Position numbers and translations under genes: made by a program
In this document: positions 40,567 to 49,373 of the stretch, piece after piece
How the letters are laid out: every line of letters starts with the position of its first letter
How positions within the stretch are numbered: position 1 is the first letter of the stretch
From: WLMZ01 sp043753895
Lineage (GTDB): Bacteria > Actinomycetota > Acidimicrobiia > Acidimicrobiales > Ilumatobacteraceae
DNA length: 64,000 nt
Direction: 5' to 3'
NCBI GenBank assembly: GCA_043753895.1
Contig: JAYUWK010000053.1
Span: 1-64,000, forward strand
The notes under the pieces: generated by a model
Told to the model about the DNA's origin: nothing
The model's database searches: none
What the model saw: the letters and a program-made list of their open reading frames with translations, nothing else

Positions 40567-41376
40567 TCAGGTCGCCTCGGCGCAGAGGGCGTCGGCGTGG
40601 TTGATGAGCGCGCGTATCGGTTCGAACAACATGGCGTTGGTGACGAGCACCTCACCGGGCCGCACGGCGTGGCCGCGTAGGTCGCCGCTCACACATCCGG
40701 CCTCGCGGGCGATCAGCTCGCCCGCCGCGAGATCCCACGGACCGAGGTGTTCTTCGAAATAGGCGTCGACCCGGCCGGACGCCACGTTGCAGAGGTCCAC
40801 CGCAGCAGCCCCACATCGGCGAATGTCGCGTACCTCGCCGATGATGTGCTGCAGGCGGCGCATCTGGCGGCGGCGCACGTCGGCCGAGTAACTGAACCCG
40901 GTGGCGAGCAGCGTGTTCGACACCGAGTTCGTGGATGAACAGTGGATCGCCGCATCGTTGAGTGTGGCGCCCTCGCCTCGTGCGGCGCTGAACAATTCGT
41001 GAGTGGCCGGTACGTACACGGCCCCAGCCAGCGTTCCTTCGTGATCGGCGGCCGCAATCGACACGGCGTAGCCAGGGAGGTCGTAGAAGAAATTGGTGGT
41101 GCCATCGATGGGATCGATGAGCCAGCGCACGCCGCTCGTGCCTGCATCAGCGGTGCCCTCCTCGCCGATGATCGCGTCGTCGGGGCGTTGCTCTCGGAGC
41201 GCGTGCACGATGAGCGCCTCAGAGGCGCGGTCGAATGCGGTGACCATGTCGGTCGTCGACGATTTGGTGTCGACGTTGCCGATCCCGCTGCGGCGTCCGG
41301 TTCGGATCAACTCGCCGGCGCGCAGCGCGAGGTCGCAGGCGAGGACGCGCAGTTGCGATTGGAGCGAGTCGGCCAT
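40567..41376 (-). CDS. Inositol-monophosphatase-family phosphatase
   Basis: A 269-residue Mg-dependent, Li-sensitive-type phosphatase. Metal-site motifs are GEEGTA (about 75), WLIDPIDGTTNF (about 88-99) and the C-terminal GPWDLAAGELIAREAG. Members hydrolyse inositol-, histidinol- or fructose-phosphates, or PAP. Inositol phosphate is plausible given mannosyltransferase genes in the window, but histidinol phosphate is an alternative. ATG at 41376 overlaps the stop of the small membrane-protein gene (TGATG). Confidence 0.85.
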   Translation of the reverse strand: MADSLQSQLRVLACDLALRAGELIRTGRRSGIGNVDTKSSTTDMVTAFDRASEALIVHALREQRPDDAIIGEEGTADAGTSGVRWLIDPIDGTTNFFYDLPGYAVSIAAADHEGTLAGAVYVPATHELFSAARGEGATLNDAAIHCSSTNSVSNTLLATGFSYSADVRRRQMRRLQHIIGEVRDIRRCGAAAVDLCNVASGRVDAYFEEHLGPWDLAAGELIAREAGCVSGDLRGHAVRPGEVLVTNAMLFEPIRALINHADALCAEAT

Positions 41377-41669
41377 CAGCTCTGGCCCGATTGGCGGCGG
41401 CGATCCTCGAGGTCGCGCCACTCGCCGAGCGCACGGAGTACCAGCACAGCGACCACGCTCATGCCAATACCCGCAACGGCGGTACCCACGAATGCGCCAA
41501 GGCCACGCCCAACTGCGCACTGCCCGCTGCATTGCACGCGGACAAGGCTGTAACCGATGAGTCCGCCGGCCAGGCCGCCGAGGAGGATGGCGGCAAACGC
41601 AGCGGCACGGGCAGCCGGAGACGGAAGCGCAGAGAGCGGACGCGGGTCTGAACGATCTGACACGCCCAC
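41376..41669 (-). CDS. Small two-helix membrane protein
   Basis: A 97-residue protein with two membrane helices (about 20-43 and 57-80), a short loop with two cysteines between them (VQCSGQCAVG), and a charged Arg-rich end (EWRDLEDRRRQSGQS). No family is recognised. The start is a GTG; a second in-frame GTG two codons later is equally possible. It overlaps the phosphatase by 1 nt and is divergent from the mannosyltransferase. Confidence 0.6.
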   Translation of the reverse strand: MGVSDRSDPRPLSALPSPAARAAAFAAILLGGLAGGLIGYSLVRVQCSGQCAVGRGLGAFVGTAVAGIGMSVVAVLVLRALGEWRDLEDRRRQSGQS

Positions 41670-41719
41670 ATCGTAGGGGGTTGCTGTGCCGAACCGATGC
41701 CCCCATTAGGCTGACCGCC

Positions 41720-42460
41720 GTGCGTTCTGTGGCCATCGTGCCCACCTTCAACGAGGCCGACAACATCGAAGCGCTGTGTCGATCTATTCGTGAGCACGCG
41801 CCTGCGGTCGGGATTCTCGTGGTCGACGACAACAGCCCCGATGGCACGGCCGACATTGCTGCTCGCCTGGCCGATTCGCTCGGCGACATCAGCGTGCTCC
41901 GGCGTCCTGGCAAGCACGGTCTCGGTGCTGCGTACCGGGCGGGTATCCGCGCCGCGATCGATGCCGGCGCCGAAATCTGCGTCCAGATCGATGCTGACTT
42001 CTCCCATGACCCTGTAGAGATTCCCGCGCTCATCTCGGCCGTGGAACATGGGGTCGATCTCGCCGTCGGCAGCCGATATGTGCCGGGTGGAATCACCGAG
42101 AACTGGCCACGGAAGCGGCGCATGCTCTCGCGTTGGGGCAACCGGTATGCATCGGGCGTTCTCGGCCTGGCCATCAACGACGCGACTGCTGGATACCGCG
42201 CCTATCGCTCGTCGTCGCTCGATGACAAAATGCATTTCGAGACAGTGCGCGCCGATGGCTATGGCTTCCAGATCGAAATGACGCACCGCCTCGTTCGCGC
42301 CGGCGGCAAGATCGTGGAGATCCCGATTACGTTCCGCGACCGCACTCTCGGTCAGTCGAAGATGTCGCAGAACATCGTCAAGGAAGCCCTCGTGCTCGTG
42401 CTCACGCTGTGGGTCGACGACCGGCGCGGACGACGTCAGCGGCGCATCCAGGGTGGCTGA
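41720..42460 (+). CDS. Polyprenol-monophosphomannose synthase
   Basis: GT2 enzyme of 246 residues transferring mannose from GDP-mannose to a polyprenyl phosphate. It opens VAIVPTFNEADNIEAL. It has VVDDNSPDGTAD, CVQIDADFSHDP (the DxD-like metal site), AVGSRYVPGG and FRDRTLGQSKMS, all diagnostic of Dpm1/Ppm-type synthases. There is no C-terminal membrane domain, as in soluble Dpm1 types. The GTG start at 41720 precedes the conserved N-terminus; the frame extends 13 codons further. It would supply mannosyl donors for envelope glycans or protein mannosylation. Confidence 0.88.
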   Translation: MRSVAIVPTFNEADNIEALCRSIREHAPAVGILVVDDNSPDGTADIAARLADSLGDISVLRRPGKHGLGAAYRAGIRAAIDAGAEICVQIDADFSHDPVEIPALISAVEHGVDLAVGSRYVPGGITENWPRKRRMLSRWGNRYASGVLGLAINDATAGYRAYRSSSLDDKMHFETVRADGYGFQIEMTHRLVRAGGKIVEIPITFRDRTLGQSKMSQNIVKEALVLVLTLWVDDRRGRRQRRIQGG

Positions 42461-42540
42461 GTAGCCGAACTGCCACCGTGCGCCGTTGCGTGGCGCGGTC
42501 GCGCAATGAGTTCGGGTCGCGTGCGTGCGAGAATCGAGCC

Positions 42541-43032
42541 GTGCGTTCTTTTCAAGTGGGCGGTGGTCTCATTCTCGTCGACAATCAACTGCTGCTTGCG
42601 GCGAACCGTCGTCGACAGGGCACCTTGGAGTGGACACCTCCCGGTGGCGTGATCGACGACGGCGAGTCGGTGATCAGCGGGATCACGCGCGAGGTTCGCG
42701 AAGAGACTGGTCTGCACGTGCCCGAGTGGACTGGCTGCCACTACATGGTCACCGTCGATGCGCCCGACATGGGTTGGCAGATGTCGGTCCAGTCATGGTT
42801 CGCCACCCGGACGCACGGTGAGATCGCTCTCGACGATCCCGACGGCATCGTGGAACAGGCGCTCTTCGTCGATCTCGTCGACGTGGCCGAACTGCTCGCC
42901 GACTCACCGCTGTGGGTGCGTGTGCCGGTTCTGGCGTGGATCGAGAACGGACTGCGCCCCATCGAACCGTTTGCCTTCGTAGTGACCGGATCTGATCGTT
43001 CCACATCGCACGTGGAGCAAGTACTGCAATGA
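42541..43032 (+). CDS. Nudix hydrolase
   Basis: A 163-residue Nudix protein. The box GGVIDDGESVISGITREVREETGL has the required Gly, Glu and REVREE residues (given here in one 24-residue stretch shortened to GGVIDDGES...REVREETGL). The start is a GTG that gives a strand-first N-terminus. Substrate is unknown; oxidised nucleotides are possible. Its TGA overlaps the dinB ATG (ATGA), so Nudix and the translesion polymerase are made together. Confidence 0.85.
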   Translation: MRSFQVGGGLILVDNQLLLAANRRRQGTLEWTPPGGVIDDGESVISGITREVREETGLHVPEWTGCHYMVTVDAPDMGWQMSVQSWFATRTHGEIALDDPDGIVEQALFVDLVDVAELLADSPLWVRVPVLAWIENGLRPIEPFAFVVTGSDRSTSHVEQVLQ

Positions 43033-44402
43033 CTGACCGTGCTCCGCGGCGGACGATCCTGCACGTGGACATGGATGCGTTCTACGTCTCGGTCGAGCTG
43101 CTCAGTCGGCCCGAACTCGTCGGTCAGCCAGTGGTGGTGGGCGGTACCGGCCCCCGTGGGGTAGTGGCCGCGGCGTCGTACGAGGCGCGGCGATTCGGGG
43201 TGTACTCGGCGATGCCGGGTTCCACCGCGCGCCGCCTCTGCCCCAACGCGGTTTTCCTGCCCGGAAATCACGACCTGTACGCGCAGGTCAGTAAGCAGGT
43301 CCACGAGATCTTTCGCGAGGCCACGCCGTTCATCGAGCCACTGTCGCTCGACGAGGCCTTCCTCGATGTGACCGGAGCGCGTCGGCTGCTTGGCGATGGC
43401 GCGACGATCGGACGTCAGATCCGTGAGCGTGTCGGATCGGTACTCGGGCTCTCGTGCTCGGTCGGCGTGGCACCGAACAAGTTCCTCGCCAAACTGGCAT
43501 CTGTCGCAGCCAAGCCCCGCGTGACGCCAGACCGAGTGCTGGCGGGCTTCGGTGTGTTCGAGGTCGTGCCCGGACGGGAGATCGAATTCCTCCACCCGCT
43601 TGCGGTCCAGGCGCTCTGGGGTGTGGGACCTGCAACACTCGAACGTCTGCAGCGACTCGGCGTGAAGACCGTCGGTGACCTCAACGCACTTGGCGAGGCG
43701 TCGCTGGTGTCGGCGCTCGGCCGGGCGAGCGGGCGGCATCTCTTTGCACTGTCCTGCGCTCGTGACGACCGTCCGGTGGAAACCGATCGGGCGATGAAAT
43801 CGATCGGTCACGAGGAGACGTTCGCTCGCGACCTGCACGAGTTGAGCGAACTGCGCACCGAACTCGTGCGCTTGAGCGACGGGGTCGCTTCGCGACTTCG
43901 CGGCGCTGGTGTGGGGGCGCGAACACTCACCCTCAAGGTTCGCTTTGCCGGGTTTGCCACGATCACGCGCTCCACTACGTTGGCGTCCCCTGTAGCGACA
44001 GCGACGGCCATCATCGCCGCGGTCGATCCACTGTTGTCGAACGTGGATCCGACGCCTGGGGTACGCCTCATCGGCGTGCACGCGTCGAATTTCGGCGAAC
44101 CCGTGGAGCAACTTCGTTTCGACGACCTGCTTTCGGACGCGCCAGACCACCAGGCCGCCCAACCGCCGAGTACCGACTGGACCGAGGCAACGGCGGCCAT
44201 CGACGCGATTCGGCAGCGATTCGGTGACACCGCAATCGGGCCAGCGAGCACGGTGAGCGCGCGCGGGCTGCGCCTCGTGCGACGCGGGGCGCAGCAATGG
44301 GGGCCCGACCACGACCGCCCGGACCGTGACCGCCCGGACCACGACCGCCCGGACCGTGACCGCCCGGACCGTGAGTCAGGTGCACCGAACGGGCAGAAAT
44401 AG
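43029..44402 (+). CDS. dinB: DNA polymerase IV (Y family)
   Basis: Error-prone translesion polymerase, 457 residues. Palm motifs are HVDMDAFYVSVE (first metal Asp) and SLDEAFLDVTG (second acidic pair). SCSVGVAPNKFLAK and the helix-hairpin-helix WGVGPATLERLQRLGV follow. The little-finger domain ends near residue 365. The last 35 residues are a repeated PDHDRPDRDR tail caused by a 15-bp DNA repeat; no clear beta-clamp-binding peptide follows. It is coupled to the Nudix gene by ATGA. Confidence 0.93.
   Translation: MTDRAPRRTILHVDMDAFYVSVELLSRPELVGQPVVVGGTGPRGVVAAASYEARRFGVYSAMPGSTARRLCPNAVFLPGNHDLYAQVSKQVHEIFREATPFIEPLSLDEAFLDVTGARRLLGDGATIGRQIRERVGSVLGLSCSVGVAPNKFLAKLASVAAKPRVTPDRVLAGFGVFEVVPGREIEFLHPLAVQALWGVGPATLERLQRLGVKTVGDLNALGEASLVSALGRASGRHLFALSCARDDRPVETDRAMKSIGHEETFARDLHELSELRTELVRLSDGVASRLRGAGVGARTLTLKVRFAGFATITRSTTLASPVATATAIIAAVDPLLSNVDPTPGVRLIGVHASNFGEPVEQLRFDDLLSDAPDHQAAQPPSTDWTEATAAIDAIRQRFGDTAIGPASTVSARGLRLVRRGAQQWGPDHDRPDRDRPDHDRPDRDRPDRESGAPNGQK
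44307..44366. repeat. 15-bp in-frame tandem repeat at the dinB 3' end
   Basis: Four copies alternating GACCACGACCGCCCG and GACCGTGACCGCCCG, i.e. a 30-bp higher-order unit twice, followed by a partial copy. It encodes alternating DHDRP/DRDRP at the C-terminus of DNA polymerase IV. Confidence 0.92.
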
Positions 44403-44506
44403 CCGGGTCTGCCCCGACAGTCTCGTACGCGTTGTCAGACGGCTCAGAACGTGTGAGACTACGAACAGACCCGCATCCGCGGATTGGCTCGACAAGGAGA
44501 CTCACG

Positions 44507-44848
44507 ATGCCGCTCTCCGAAGAAGAACAGCGCATCCTTCGTCAAATCGAGGAACAACTCCAAGCCGATCCCTCGTTCGCGCTCAAGATCAACCAGCGCA
44601 GCAACTCGGGTGGGTCTCAGCGTCATCTGGTCTGGTCGGCCATATCACTGGTGCTCGCCCTTGCGGTCGCCATTGCTGCGCTGCAAATCAGCGCGTGGCT
44701 GTCGTTCGTCGCCTTCATCGGCATGGTCGTGGCCGGCGTAATCCTCGAGCGCGAGATCACCGCCCGCGGACGTGATCAGTTGAGTCGCATACCCGACGAA
44801 CTCCGTCGCCGCTCTGGGCGGCCCATGGGTGGACCAAAAGCTCACTGA
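44507..44848 (+). CDS. DUF3040 family membrane protein
   Basis: A 113-residue protein with the DUF3040 signature MPLSEEEQRILRQIEEQL, then two membrane helices (about 44-60 and 64-82) and a basic tail. The family is specific to Actinomycetota and is found next to dinB and the dcw cluster, as here; function unknown. ATG at 44507 has AAGGAGA about 8 nt upstream, which fixes the start against an earlier in-frame ATG. Confidence 0.88.
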   Translation: MPLSEEEQRILRQIEEQLQADPSFALKINQRSNSGGSQRHLVWSAISLVLALAVAIAALQISAWLSFVAFIGMVVAGVILEREITARGRDQLSRIPDELRRRSGRPMGGPKAH

Positions 44849-44885
44849 GCTCTTGTGTCATCGATCGTTACGACGTCGGCGATTG

Positions 44886-47177
44886 TTACGGCGATGCCAG
44901 CAGACCAGCACGTCTCGGATCGAACCACGACAGCACACGGTCCCGGCCACCGAGGAGATCCTTCACCGATTGCACGATCTCCGCGGACATCTCGCCACAT
45001 CGGGCGACCGTGGCATCGTCGCCGAGTCCCCCGTAGGTCGCCGCAGTTGCATACTCGGCGTATTCGTGCAGGCATCGTCGATCGATGCCTGCAGCGGCAC
45101 CAGCACGGTGCGCGTACTCGAGCGGTGTTTCATCAGGGAGTCGTGAGAGCCCGACGAGCCCGAGTGCCTGTGTCGTGCGTTGCCAGCTCCCTTCGATCTC
45201 CTCGATCGGCGTATGGCCCGAGCGTGTGCGCCGAAGCTGCCTGACCAGCGCGGGCATCGCGAGAACCCAGATCAGCGCAAGCGCAGCGGCGATGCCGACC
45301 ACGAGTGCCAGAACGGACGTGGCGCCGCTGGAGCCGGCGCCGCGACGCACGGGTGGAGGCGCCACTGTTGTGGACGGCGCACTCGGAGTCGTTGTTGGTG
45401 CCGTCGTCGTGACCGCCCCGTCGGCGACCGTGGTGGCCGTGGGCGCCGGCACCGTGCCGGGAGCGACGCCTCCTGGTGAGGTGGCACTCGCCTGCAGCGG
45501 CGGCACGCCGGTGTATTGCTGCGAGCCCGGCTGGCCGCGCCCTGGCGTGGGTTCGAAGGCCACCCATCCGACACCGTCGAACCACACCTCGGGCCATGCG
45601 TGGGCATTTCGACCATAGACGTGATACCGCCCGTCGGGGCCGAGATCGCCGGGAGTGAAGCCAACCGCCACGCGGGCCGGTATCCCGAGCGAGCGCGCCA
45701 TCGATGCGAACGCTCCCGAGAATTGTTCGCAATAGCCTCGGCGGGTCCTCAGGAAATTGACGAGTGCGTCGTCGCTATGGCCGCGCTGCACGGTGAGGTC
45801 ATAGGTGAACTGTGTGCGGAACCAGTCCTGCAATGCCAGCGCCTTGGCGTAGGTGGTATCGGCTCCTGCGGTCACGTCGATCGCAGCCTGGGTGACCAAT
45901 TGTGGGAAGTCTGCCGGCAGTTCCGTCATCGACGCACCCGGTGCACGAGCGGAGCTTGCCGCGCTGAGTTCGTCGGCGTTGATGTCGAGTACCGACGACA
46001 CGATGGTGTAGTTGACGGCGCGCTGCAGGCCGTCGTTGGGAACCACGAGCGTGCCGCTGTCGCTCACCCAGTACACGCTGCCGTCCTCGATGCGCACCGG
46101 GCTGTAGGCGGCCGGGAGCAGGCTGCCCGCGAGGCCGGCGATGTGGATCTGCTGGGTCACCTCGTGAGAGTTCGACGGCGATGCGGCGAAGCTGCCCGAG
46201 ACCGCGGCGAGATCGCCGTCGGGGAGTTTCCACGTGGACCCGTCGAACATCGAGAGTCCGGTAGCGCGCCAGTACGCGGGCTCGGCGGCGGCGACAGTGA
46301 ACAACTCGGTGTCTGAGAGATTCACCAGCCTGCTGCGAATGTCGACGAGTGGACTGAGGACCTCGGTGACATCGTTGTGCGGGCGAGTATCGACGAGCCC
46401 CTTCTGACCTGCGCCGGGCAGGCGCGGGCCGAGCCAAGCGCCGGTGGCGGCGGCGGACCCGGCCAGCAGCGCGGCAACAGGAATCACACTCACGAGCACT
46501 CGTCGGCCTGACCCGATCCATGTGTGCTCCGCTTGCGCGTGGGTGATGCGCAGCACGGCCACCGCGGCAAACGCACAGCCCAACCACGCCGCCGTCACGA
46601 CCACTCGGTTGCGGTCTGCCCCCAGCGCTGCGGCGAAGAGGAAGAGCACGGCAGTAGGAACCACGGCTTCGGCGCGACCGTACGCACGAAACGCGAATGC
46701 ATCCGACAGCAGCGCGGCAAACGCCGCTGCCGCACATGCAACCACGGCGAATCCGCCGACCGCGGCGACGGGGGCGACTGCGCTCGGGAACTGCCCGCGC
46801 GCGAGGCGCAGGTCGGACACGAGTTGGGTCCACGTCCCTGTGCTCGGGAACGGGCCATTCAAGGTTGCGGGGTAGTACTTCCACGAGATGACTACGAACA
46901 ACACCACGACGCACGCCGGGACAGCCACGTACCCAGGGGCGCCGATGGCACGCATGAGCCACGCCACGACATGTACGCAAACGACGACCGTCAGCATCGG
47001 GACTAGAAAGTCCCAATTTGAAAACAACCGACAGAAACTGATGACGGTGATGGCGCTGAGCGAGCTCAGCAGAAGCGTCGCAGGAATCGATCGCGCCGCC
47101 TCGGCCGCGCCGCCGGAAGGAGTCAGCTCGTCAGGCGCCGCCGACGCAGTCGCCAGCGAGGCGGTAACGCTGCTCAT
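44886..47177 (-). CDS. Membrane transglutaminase-like protein (TgpA/DUF3488 type)
   Basis: A 763-residue protein. About six membrane helices occupy residues 30-260. An extracytoplasmic transglutaminase-like domain follows, with RRGYCEQFSGAF (catalytic Cys), GRNAHAWPEVWF (catalytic His) and GWVAFEPTPG, where Glu stands for the more common Asp. A Thr/Pro linker, one more membrane helix (about 620-645) and a DUF4129-like helical end complete it. It is the last gene of a MoxR-DUF58-TgpA operon, overlapping DUF58 by ATGA. Its substrate in actinobacteria is unknown. Confidence 0.87.
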   Translation of the reverse strand: MSSVTASLATASAAPDELTPSGGAAEAARSIPATLLLSSLSAITVISFCRLFSNWDFLVPMLTVVVCVHVVAWLMRAIGAPGYVAVPACVVVLFVVISWKYYPATLNGPFPSTGTWTQLVSDLRLARGQFPSAVAPVAAVGGFAVVACAAAAFAALLSDAFAFRAYGRAEAVVPTAVLFLFAAALGADRNRVVVTAAWLGCAFAAVAVLRITHAQAEHTWIGSGRRVLVSVIPVAALLAGSAAATGAWLGPRLPGAGQKGLVDTRPHNDVTEVLSPLVDIRSRLVNLSDTELFTVAAAEPAYWRATGLSMFDGSTWKLPDGDLAAVSGSFAASPSNSHEVTQQIHIAGLAGSLLPAAYSPVRIEDGSVYWVSDSGTLVVPNDGLQRAVNYTIVSSVLDINADELSAASSARAPGASMTELPADFPQLVTQAAIDVTAGADTTYAKALALQDWFRTQFTYDLTVQRGHSDDALVNFLRTRRGYCEQFSGAFASMARSLGIPARVAVGFTPGDLGPDGRYHVYGRNAHAWPEVWFDGVGWVAFEPTPGRGQPGSQQYTGVPPLQASATSPGGVAPGTVPAPTATTVADGAVTTTAPTTTPSAPSTTVAPPPVRRGAGSSGATSVLALVVGIAAALALIWVLAMPALVRQLRRTRSGHTPIEEIEGSWQRTTQALGLVGLSRLPDETPLEYAHRAGAAAGIDRRCLHEYAEYATAATYGGLGDDATVARCGEMSAEIVQSVKDLLGGRDRVLSWFDPRRAGLLASP

Positions 47178-48346
47178 GCGCTCACCGTTGCGGCGCGTGG
47201 ATTCGTCGGCCACGTAGATGCTCCGTGGCCGGTGAGCGTGACCCACGACCCGGCGAGGCTGTCGGGTCCTGTGGCGTCGACGACGAAACCCCGGGTTGCG
47301 TCGGCGACCGATGAACACGCAATGATCACGAGCACGTCGGCGGGTGTCAGAGCACGACGCGCCGCCGCCACGCTCGGCGACTGCGGACTGCCGGTCACGA
47401 TGACGCTCAGGCCCAGACCGTCGCCAGTGGGAGCGGTGAACGGCATTGCTTGCGCGTCGCGCATGCTGGAGCAGTTGGCGAGGGCGAGCATTGCTGCTGA
47501 GGAGGTGGTGTTACGAAGGTCGGTCTCGGCGCCGATCAACAATCGCAGGTGCAAGCCCGCCGCCGACGCTGCGTAGACCGCGCCTGCGGCTGCGGACACC
47601 GCACGTTCGAAGCCCTCGGGGGAGTACTCGGCGCTGTCGTTGTCGAGGGCAACGGTGCAGCGCCGCAGACCCTCGGGTTCAACCTCGCGAACTTTCAACG
47701 TTTCGCCACGTGCTGAGGCGCGCCACGAAATCTGGCGGAGGTCATCGCCGTCGACGTATTCGCGCAGCGAGTGAAACTCGTTGCCGCTCCGACCGAGTGC
47801 CCGCACCCGAAGGTGATCACCCAGCGGACCGGAGCCCCCCATGCCCACCGGCATGGTGAGCTGCAGATGGGCCGGCAGGACAACGATCTCGTGGGTGCCA
47901 GCCACGACTCGTCGTTGTGCGCACAAACCGAACGGATCGCGACGCTCGACGGTGAGCGGGCCGAACACGACGGTGCCGCGTCGGGTCACGGGCAGACGGT
48001 AGTTTGCCGCCGCGCGTTCATTGCGATGAAGAGGTGCGAGTCGCAAGGTGGCGCCGCCCATGCCCGACACCGGTTCCCACAGCGTGAGCGGTGGTGTACC
48101 CCAGAGTGATGTGTTTGCGATTCGCAACTCCACGCGGCCGACGTCGCCAGCATGTAACGAATCGGGGGTGACCCGCCGGTCCACGGTGAGCGAGATGCGC
48201 CGCGCGTGGACCCACAGCACCGATGCAATTACGAGCGCGAGTAGGCCGCTGCCGAACACGAACAACTCGAGCACGCCGAACAGGCGACCGACCACGGCAG
48301 ATGTCGCGGCCAGCAGGACGGCGCCGAGACCGTGGCGGGTCAGCAT
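47174..48346 (-). CDS. DUF58 domain protein
   Basis: A 390-residue protein with two N-terminal membrane helices (about 10-45), a beta-rich middle and the DUF58 signature VRALGRSGNEFHSLREYVDGDDLRQISWRASA (here only in parts: LREYVDGDD and ISWRASAR). The C-terminal part has a degenerate von Willebrand A-like fold. It sits between a MoxR ATPase and a transglutaminase-like protein, the usual trio. MoxR proteins are thought to act as chaperones for such partners. Coupled downstream by ATGA. Confidence 0.87.
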   Translation of the reverse strand: MLTRHGLGAVLLAATSAVVGRLFGVLELFVFGSGLLALVIASVLWVHARRISLTVDRRVTPDSLHAGDVGRVELRIANTSLWGTPPLTLWEPVSGMGGATLRLAPLHRNERAAANYRLPVTRRGTVVFGPLTVERRDPFGLCAQRRVVAGTHEIVVLPAHLQLTMPVGMGGSGPLGDHLRVRALGRSGNEFHSLREYVDGDDLRQISWRASARGETLKVREVEPEGLRRCTVALDNDSAEYSPEGFERAVSAAAGAVYAASAAGLHLRLLIGAETDLRNTTSSAAMLALANCSSMRDAQAMPFTAPTGDGLGLSVIVTGSPQSPSVAAARRALTPADVLVIIACSSVADATRGFVVDATGPDSLAGSWVTLTGHGASTWPTNPRAATVSA

Positions 48347-48348
48347 GG

Positions 48349-49320
48349 TCAGCCCCCGGCGGTGACAGGCACGCTGGCGAGCACCTCGGTGACCGCTCGC
48401 TCGGGCGTGAGCCCCCGGGCTGCGGCCTCGGCTCGCAACACGAGGCGGTGGCAGAGCACAGCGTGGGCGACGGATTTCACGTCGTCAGGCGTGGCGTAGT
48501 TGCGACCACGGGCCGCGGCCTGCGCGCGGGTGGCGCGGGCCAGTTGCAGCGTGGCGCGAGGAGACATGCCGAGTGTGATGCCCGGATGGGTGCGGCTCGC
48601 CTCGGCGAGATCGACGAGGTATCCCTTGAGTGCCGGGGCGAGGTGCACGCCGCGTACGGCATCGATCATCGCGAGGATCTCTGCAACGGTGACCACCGGA
48701 CCGAGATTGGCCATGGCCTCGTTGGCCCCGTGCGCGTCGAGGATCGAGAGCTCGGCGTCTCGGCCCGGGTAGCCCAGGGAGAGGCGCAGCAGGAACCGGT
48801 CGAGTTGGCTCTCGGGGAGGCGGTAGGTGCCCTCCTGCTCGACGGGGTTCTGTGTGGCGATCACCATGAACGGAGGGCTCAACGGATGGCTGCGCCCCTC
48901 GACGGAAATCTGTCGTTCCTCCATCGCCTCGAGGAGTGCTGACTGCGTCTTGGGTGAGGCTCGATTGATCTCGTCGGCGAGCACGATGTTCGCGAACAAC
49001 GGGCCGGGTCGAAAATCGAACGTCTCGTTGGATCGCTGCCAGATGCTGACGCCGATGAGATCGGTGGGCAACAGATCGGGTGTGAACTGCACCCGCTTCC
49101 ATGTGCATTCGAGCGACGTGGCCAATGCCTTGGCAAGGCTTGTCTTGCCGACGCCGGGCACATCCTCGATGAGGAGATGTCCCTCTGCGAGCAGGCACAC
49201 GACGGCCAACTCGATCTCGGGGCGCTTACCGTGCACCACACGCGCGACGTTGTCGGTGATTGCCTCGAACAGTGACGCGAACGTCGGGACAGGAGTTGTG
49301 GGGGCAGCCGTCACCCGCAC
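48349..49320 (-). CDS. MoxR-family AAA+ ATPase
   Basis: A 323-residue AAA+ ATPase. Walker A is EDVPGVGKTSLAKAL (about 50-64), Walker B is NIVLADEINRASPKTQ, sensor 1 is VIATQNPVEQEGTY, and the arginine-finger region is LPESQLDRF. It is the first gene of the MoxR-DUF58-TgpA operon, which is conserved in actinobacteria near dinB and DUF3040. It probably remodels or matures the membrane partners. The start is a GTG close to the divergent ROK gene (53-nt gap). Confidence 0.9.
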   Translation of the reverse strand: MRVTAAPTTPVPTFASLFEAITDNVARVVHGKRPEIELAVVCLLAEGHLLIEDVPGVGKTSLAKALATSLECTWKRVQFTPDLLPTDLIGVSIWQRSNETFDFRPGPLFANIVLADEINRASPKTQSALLEAMEERQISVEGRSHPLSPPFMVIATQNPVEQEGTYRLPESQLDRFLLRLSLGYPGRDAELSILDAHGANEAMANLGPVVTVAEILAMIDAVRGVHLAPALKGYLVDLAEASRTHPGITLGMSPRATLQLARATRAQAAARGRNYATPDDVKSVAHAVLCHRLVLRAEAAARGLTPERAVTEVLASVPVTAGG

Positions 49321-49373
49321 AAGGGTAGACGCCGTGGCCGGAGAAACAATGGCAGTGGCGCTACGGTGAAGAT

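Noticed and set aside
42741..44342. 533-codon minus-strand frame opposite dinB
   Set aside because: Antisense to DNA polymerase IV and the Nudix gene, no family features.
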